From NCBI GenBank assembly GCA_947500135.1, contig CANMQX010000005.1, positions 186,001 to 250,000 on the forward strand: DNA of 64,000 nt, written 5' to 3'. Shown one piece after another: positions 60,907 through 64,000 of the stretch. Numbering within the stretch: the stretch's first letter is position 1; each line of letters starts with the position of its first letter. The stretch comes from an uncultured Paracoccaceae bacterium. Its GTDB lineage: Bacteria; Pseudomonadota; Alphaproteobacteria; Rhodobacterales; Rhodobacteraceae. The position numbers and the translations under genes were made by a program. A model generated the notes under the pieces. The model searched no databases and had not been told where the DNA came from. It saw only the letters and a list, made by a program, of their open reading frames with translations.

Positions 60907-62217
60907 ATGAACGTGCAAAATTCAAATGTGTTAGCACCGCCCGCGCCGCGCAGTGTCGAAGGTATGCAACTGCCTCTGTCAATGATGCGGGATATCCTGA
61001 TCAAGACCATGTTCCGCATGAACCTCGATCTTGTCTCAATGCTCAGCAAGGCGATTTGCCTGCCAATCCCGGTGACCCAGGAACTGGTTGATATGGCCCG
61101 TGGCCAGTTGCTGGTCGAGGCGACAGGCACGTTGAACGCCAATAACGGCAATGAAATGGGCTATCAGCTGACCGATGCCGGGCGCGCACGCGCGCTCGAT
61201 GCGCTGGCGCAGTCCGAATATTATGGCGCGATGCCGGTTCCGCTGGACATCTACCGTGAACAGATTGCGCGGCAGTCCATCCGCAATATCCAGATCACCC
61301 GCGATCAACTGGCCACCGCCATGGGTCACCTGATCCTGCCCGAGGATCTGTTGTCCAACCTTGGCCCCGCCGTCAGTGCGGGCCGGTCGATTCTGATGTA
61401 TGGCCCGCCAGGCAACGGGAAATCCTCAATCTCCAACGGGATCAGGGACGCGCTGGGTGATAAGATTTACGTGCCGCGCGCCATTGAATATTCCGGTCAG
61501 GTGATCACCGTCTATGACCCAATCGTGCATAGCGCGGCAGAAGATGACGTTGACGATCCCAACAGCCTGCGGCGCACCTCAGGACGTTTTGATACACGTT
61601 ATGTGCGCTGCGAACGACCGACCGTCATCACCGGTGGTGAATTGTCACTCTCCATGCTCGATCTGGTTTACAACCCCACGGCACGGACCTATCAGGCACC
61701 TTTGCAGCTGAAATCAACCGGCGGGATCTTTATCGTGGACGACCTTGGTCGTCAGGCCGAACCGCCACAGACCCTTGTGAACCGCTGGATCGTTCCCCTG
61801 GAAGAAAACAAGGATATCCTTGCCCTGCAATCGGGTGAGAAATTCGAAGTGCCGTTTGACACGCTGGTCATCTTCTCGACCAACTTCCACCCCAACGCAA
61901 TCTTCGACAAAGCCGCCTTGCGCCGTATCTTCTACAAGATCAAGATCGACGGGCCAGAGCAGGAAGATTTCCTGAAAATCTTTGCCATGGTCGCGCGCAA
62001 ACGCAAAATGCCGCTGGACGAGGATACGCTGGTTCACCTGCTGAACGTCCGCTACCCTGAGATTGACAATATCTACGCGAACTATCAGCCGATCTTCCTG
62101 ATCGATCAGATGATTTCGATCTGCGAATTCGAAGGCATCCCCTACCAGATGACGCCGGAACTGATTGACCGGGCCTGGGCGAACATGTTCGTCAAAGAAG
62201 AAGATATCGTGCGGTAA
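60907..62217 (+). CDS. AAA+ ATPase of unknown function, next to the Tad locus
   Basis: The 436-residue protein has an N-terminal region without named domain (about 1-140), then an AAA+ core with Walker A YGPPGNGKSS (near 170), Walker B IFIVDDLGRQAEPP (near 275), and sensor-1 VIFSTNFHPN (near 325), followed by a lid domain. It has no signal peptide, so it is cytoplasmic. It lies 123 bp after cpaA on the same strand, with its own probable promoter. I do not know a function; it may be a MoxR-type chaperone or regulator. Confidence 0.85.
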   Translation: MNVQNSNVLAPPAPRSVEGMQLPLSMMRDILIKTMFRMNLDLVSMLSKAICLPIPVTQELVDMARGQLLVEATGTLNANNGNEMGYQLTDAGRARALDALAQSEYYGAMPVPLDIYREQIARQSIRNIQITRDQLATAMGHLILPEDLLSNLGPAVSAGRSILMYGPPGNGKSSISNGIRDALGDKIYVPRAIEYSGQVITVYDPIVHSAAEDDVDDPNSLRRTSGRFDTRYVRCERPTVITGGELSLSMLDLVYNPTARTYQAPLQLKSTGGIFIVDDLGRQAEPPQTLVNRWIVPLEENKDILALQSGEKFEVPFDTLVIFSTNFHPNAIFDKAALRRIFYKIKIDGPEQEDFLKIFAMVARKRKMPLDEDTLVHLLNVRYPEIDNIYANYQPIFLIDQMISICEFEGIPYQMTPELIDRAWANMFVKEEDIVR

Positions 62218-62275
62218 ACATTCCCAATGCGCGGGCCTGCCTCTACGCTGTGAAAACGGTGATGGGGGTACGTCA

Positions 62276-63061
62276 ATGGATCAGAAAATCGGTGTTGCAG
62301 GCTGCGGGCGCATGGGCGCAGGCATGCTGGCCAACCTCCAATCGGCTGGATTTGATGCGCGCGGTTTTGATATCCGCCCCCTGCCCGGTATCGGTACGAA
62401 TATCGCCACGTTCTGTGAGGGGCTCAACATCCTCATCAGCGTCGTCCGCGACAGCCATGACACCGACGCGCTTCTGTTCGACACGCAAAAAGTCGTCGCG
62501 CAGGCCAGATCACTCGACACGATCATCATCAGCTCAACGCTTTCGCCCATCTATGTCAAAGCACTCCGGCAGCGCATCCCAGCACATATCACCCTGATCG
62601 ACGCCCCCATGTCTGGCGCGCAAGTGAAGGCCGAGGCAGGCACACTCACCTTCATGACCGGCGGAGAAACCGCCACTGTCATATCGCTCTTGCAGGCCAT
62701 GGGGGATACAATCCAACATATGGGCACCTATGGGGCGGGGATGACCGCAAAAGTTCTCAACAACCTGCTTGCGGCAAGCAACACCGCCATGACACGGCTG
62801 GTGCTGGACTGGGCCGATGCGGCCGGGGTGGATGAAACTGGGCTGCTGAACCTGATCGACAGCGCATCAGGGCAAAACTGGCTCGCGTCAGGGTTCGAAG
62901 ACATCGAATTTGCGCGTGATGCTTACGCCCCTGACAACACAATCGGCATTCTGGTCAAGGATGTGGCGGCGGCCCTTGACCTCGCCCCTAATGACAGGCT
63001 CACACTCCCGCGGGCGATCCAAGACCACCTACGTTCACTCACGCAACGGACCCGCCCGTAA
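62276..63061 (+). CDS. 3-hydroxyisobutyrate dehydrogenase-like NAD(P)-dependent enzyme
   Basis: The 261-residue protein has an N-terminal Rossmann domain with GCGRMGAGM, the substrate motif DAPMSGAQVKAEAGTL near residue 116, and the catalytic Lys in GMTAKVLNN near 160. It is about 30 residues shorter than typical family members. It oxidises a 3-hydroxyacid such as 3-hydroxyisobutyrate, glyoxylate reductase-type substrates or similar. The ATG at 62276 has GGGGG upstream. A GATGGGT repeat overlaps its 3' end. Confidence 0.88.
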   Translation: MDQKIGVAGCGRMGAGMLANLQSAGFDARGFDIRPLPGIGTNIATFCEGLNILISVVRDSHDTDALLFDTQKVVAQARSLDTIIISSTLSPIYVKALRQRIPAHITLIDAPMSGAQVKAEAGTLTFMTGGETATVISLLQAMGDTIQHMGTYGAGMTAKVLNNLLAASNTAMTRLVLDWADAAGVDETGLLNLIDSASGQNWLASGFEDIEFARDAYAPDNTIGILVKDVAAALDLAPNDRLTLPRAIQDHLRSLTQRTRP

Positions 63062-63079
63062 GATGGGTCTTGACCCATC
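63062..63079. repeat. GATGGGT palindrome at the end of the dehydrogenase gene
   Basis: Arms GATGGGTC and GACCCATC around TT, identical in 18 bp to the copy at 38690. It begins directly after the TAA stop at 63059-63061 and lies 25 bp before the helicase start. Confidence 0.85.
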
Positions 63080-63103
63080 CCCCCGCAAGGTCAAATTAGC
63101 CGC

Positions 63104-64000
63104 ATGACGGCCCTGCCCTCCAGTTTCACCCAATGGTTCGACAGCCGCGGCTGGCACATTCACCCGCATCAGCGGGATATGCTGGACCGGGCAGATGCGC
63201 CTGCCCTGTTGTTGATCGCACCCACCGGGGGCGGCAAAACGCTGGCCGGTTTCCTGCCAACGCTCGCGGAATTGGCGGATGGCCAACATAATGGGCTGCA
63301 CACGCTCTATGTCTCACCGCTCAAGGCGCTGGCGGCAGATATCAAACGCAACCTGCGGACCCCCGTTGTTCAAATAGACCTGCCGATCCGGATTGAGGAT
63401 CGGACTGGCGATACATCTTACACCCAAAAACGCAGGCAACGGGCCGACCCGCCGCATATCCTGCTGACCACACCGGAATCGCTGGCCCTGCTGACCAGCT
63501 ACGAAGACGCACCGCGCATGTTTGCCGGTCTGCAACGGGTAATCATCGACGAAATCCACGCGCTCAGCGAAAGCAAACGCGGCGATCAACTGATGCTCGC
63601 CGTTAGCCGGTTGCAATCCATGGCCCCCGGATTGCGGCGGGTGGGCCTGTCGGCGACGGTCGAGGATCCGCAAGCCATCGCACGCGAACTCGCACGCAAC
63701 CCCGACCCCTGCCCGATCCTGTTGGCCGATCCCGGGCCAGACCCCGATATCCGCATGCTGGTCACCCAGCAAAAACCGCCTTGGTCCGGCGGCGGTGCCA
63801 AATATGCGATCGCCGAGGTTTTGGAACAGGTCAGACAACATAAAACCACGCTGATCTTTCACAACACCCGCGCCCAGGCCGAGATTTTCTTTCACAATCT
63901 TTGGCTCGCCAATACCGATGACTTACCCATCGGCATCCACCACGGCAGCTTGGCCCGGGAACAACGTGAACGGGTCGAGGCCGCGATGGTTGCCGGTGAT
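63104..64000 (+). CDS. Lhr-like DEAD/DEAH-box helicase, 5' part
   Basis: The gene opens at 63104 and runs off the window, giving 299 residues. Walker A is APTGGGKT (about 39-46), the DEIH box is VIIDEIHAL near 147, and SAT (GLSATVED) follows near 185. The start of the second RecA-like domain (LIFHNTRAQAEIF) is visible. This pattern fits the ligase-associated, Lhr-type DNA-repair helicase family found next to an ATP-dependent ligase in many alphaproteobacteria. The 3' part and any ligase gene are outside the window. Confidence 0.88.
   Translation, partial: MTALPSSFTQWFDSRGWHIHPHQRDMLDRADAPALLLIAPTGGGKTLAGFLPTLAELADGQHNGLHTLYVSPLKALAADIKRNLRTPVVQIDLPIRIEDRTGDTSYTQKRRQRADPPHILLTTPESLALLTSYEDAPRMFAGLQRVIIDEIHALSESKRGDQLMLAVSRLQSMAPGLRRVGLSATVEDPQAIARELARNPDPCPILLADPGPDPDIRMLVTQQKPPWSGGGAKYAIAEVLEQVRQHKTTLIFHNTRAQAEIFFHNLWLANTDDLPIGIHHGSLAREQRERVEAAMVAGD

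Overview
The window is a chromosomal segment of a marine Rhodobacterales (Roseobacter-group) alphaproteobacterium. This rests on the lysC-ptsP pair, the ctaC-ctaB-ctaG-ctaE cytochrome oxidase cluster with SURF1 and thrC, an ectoine-degradation gene pair, a Tad pilus locus with GAVTVDF-type Flp pilins, and high-GC coding sequence throughout. Genes are dense on both strands. I see no rRNA, tRNA, CRISPR array, insertion sequence or prophage.

Layout. 0.1-6.7 kb: a GntR/FCD regulator, ectoine hydrolase and deacetylase (doeA, doeB), lysC and ptsP. 6.7-15.1 kb: EcsC-like, GNAT and flavin-reductase genes, a compositionally odd two-gene cassette (exported protein plus a degenerate GT51 transglycosylase), a SulP transporter, the methylthioadenosine/adenine salvage pair mtnP-apt, and a membrane protein. 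15.2-29.1 kb: a divergent catabolic regulon built around a sugar-type ABC transporter, a histidinol-dehydrogenase-like (HpsN-type) dehydrogenase, an SDR, three SnoaL-like proteins (two with duplicated domains), a double cupin, a MetE-like zinc protein, a FAD-linked oxidase and a LacI repressor. Two identical, oppositely oriented 16-bp LacI-type operators sit in its divergent promoter region. I cannot name its substrate, and it is my main candidate for an undescribed system.

29.1-41.6 kb: a WYL/YafY-type regulator with its own palindrome, small genes, RimJ-type acetyltransferase, M16 peptidase, thrC, SURF1, the cta cluster (no subunit I gene) and tldD. 41.6-49.5 kb: dprA, topA, a TetR/glyoxalase pair with two operators, 3-oxoacid CoA-transferase scoAB and a lytic transglycosylase. 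49.8-62.2 kb: two Flp pilins, cpaB, cpaC, an OmpA-type lipoprotein, cpaE, cpaF, tadB, tadC, two TPR lipoproteins, the prepilin peptidase cpaA and an AAA+ ATPase. 62.3-64.0 kb: a hydroxyacid dehydrogenase and the start of an Lhr-like helicase that runs off the window.

Non-coding structure is rich: GATGGGT-type palindromes (four loci), AAAAATCTG hairpins between convergent genes (two loci), a 25-bp-arm hairpin with a diverged relative, and a four-unit array with an exact 11-bp period found at two places 24 kb apart. Start codons were chosen by ribosome-binding sites and family length, so several genes are shorter than the longest possible reading frame.
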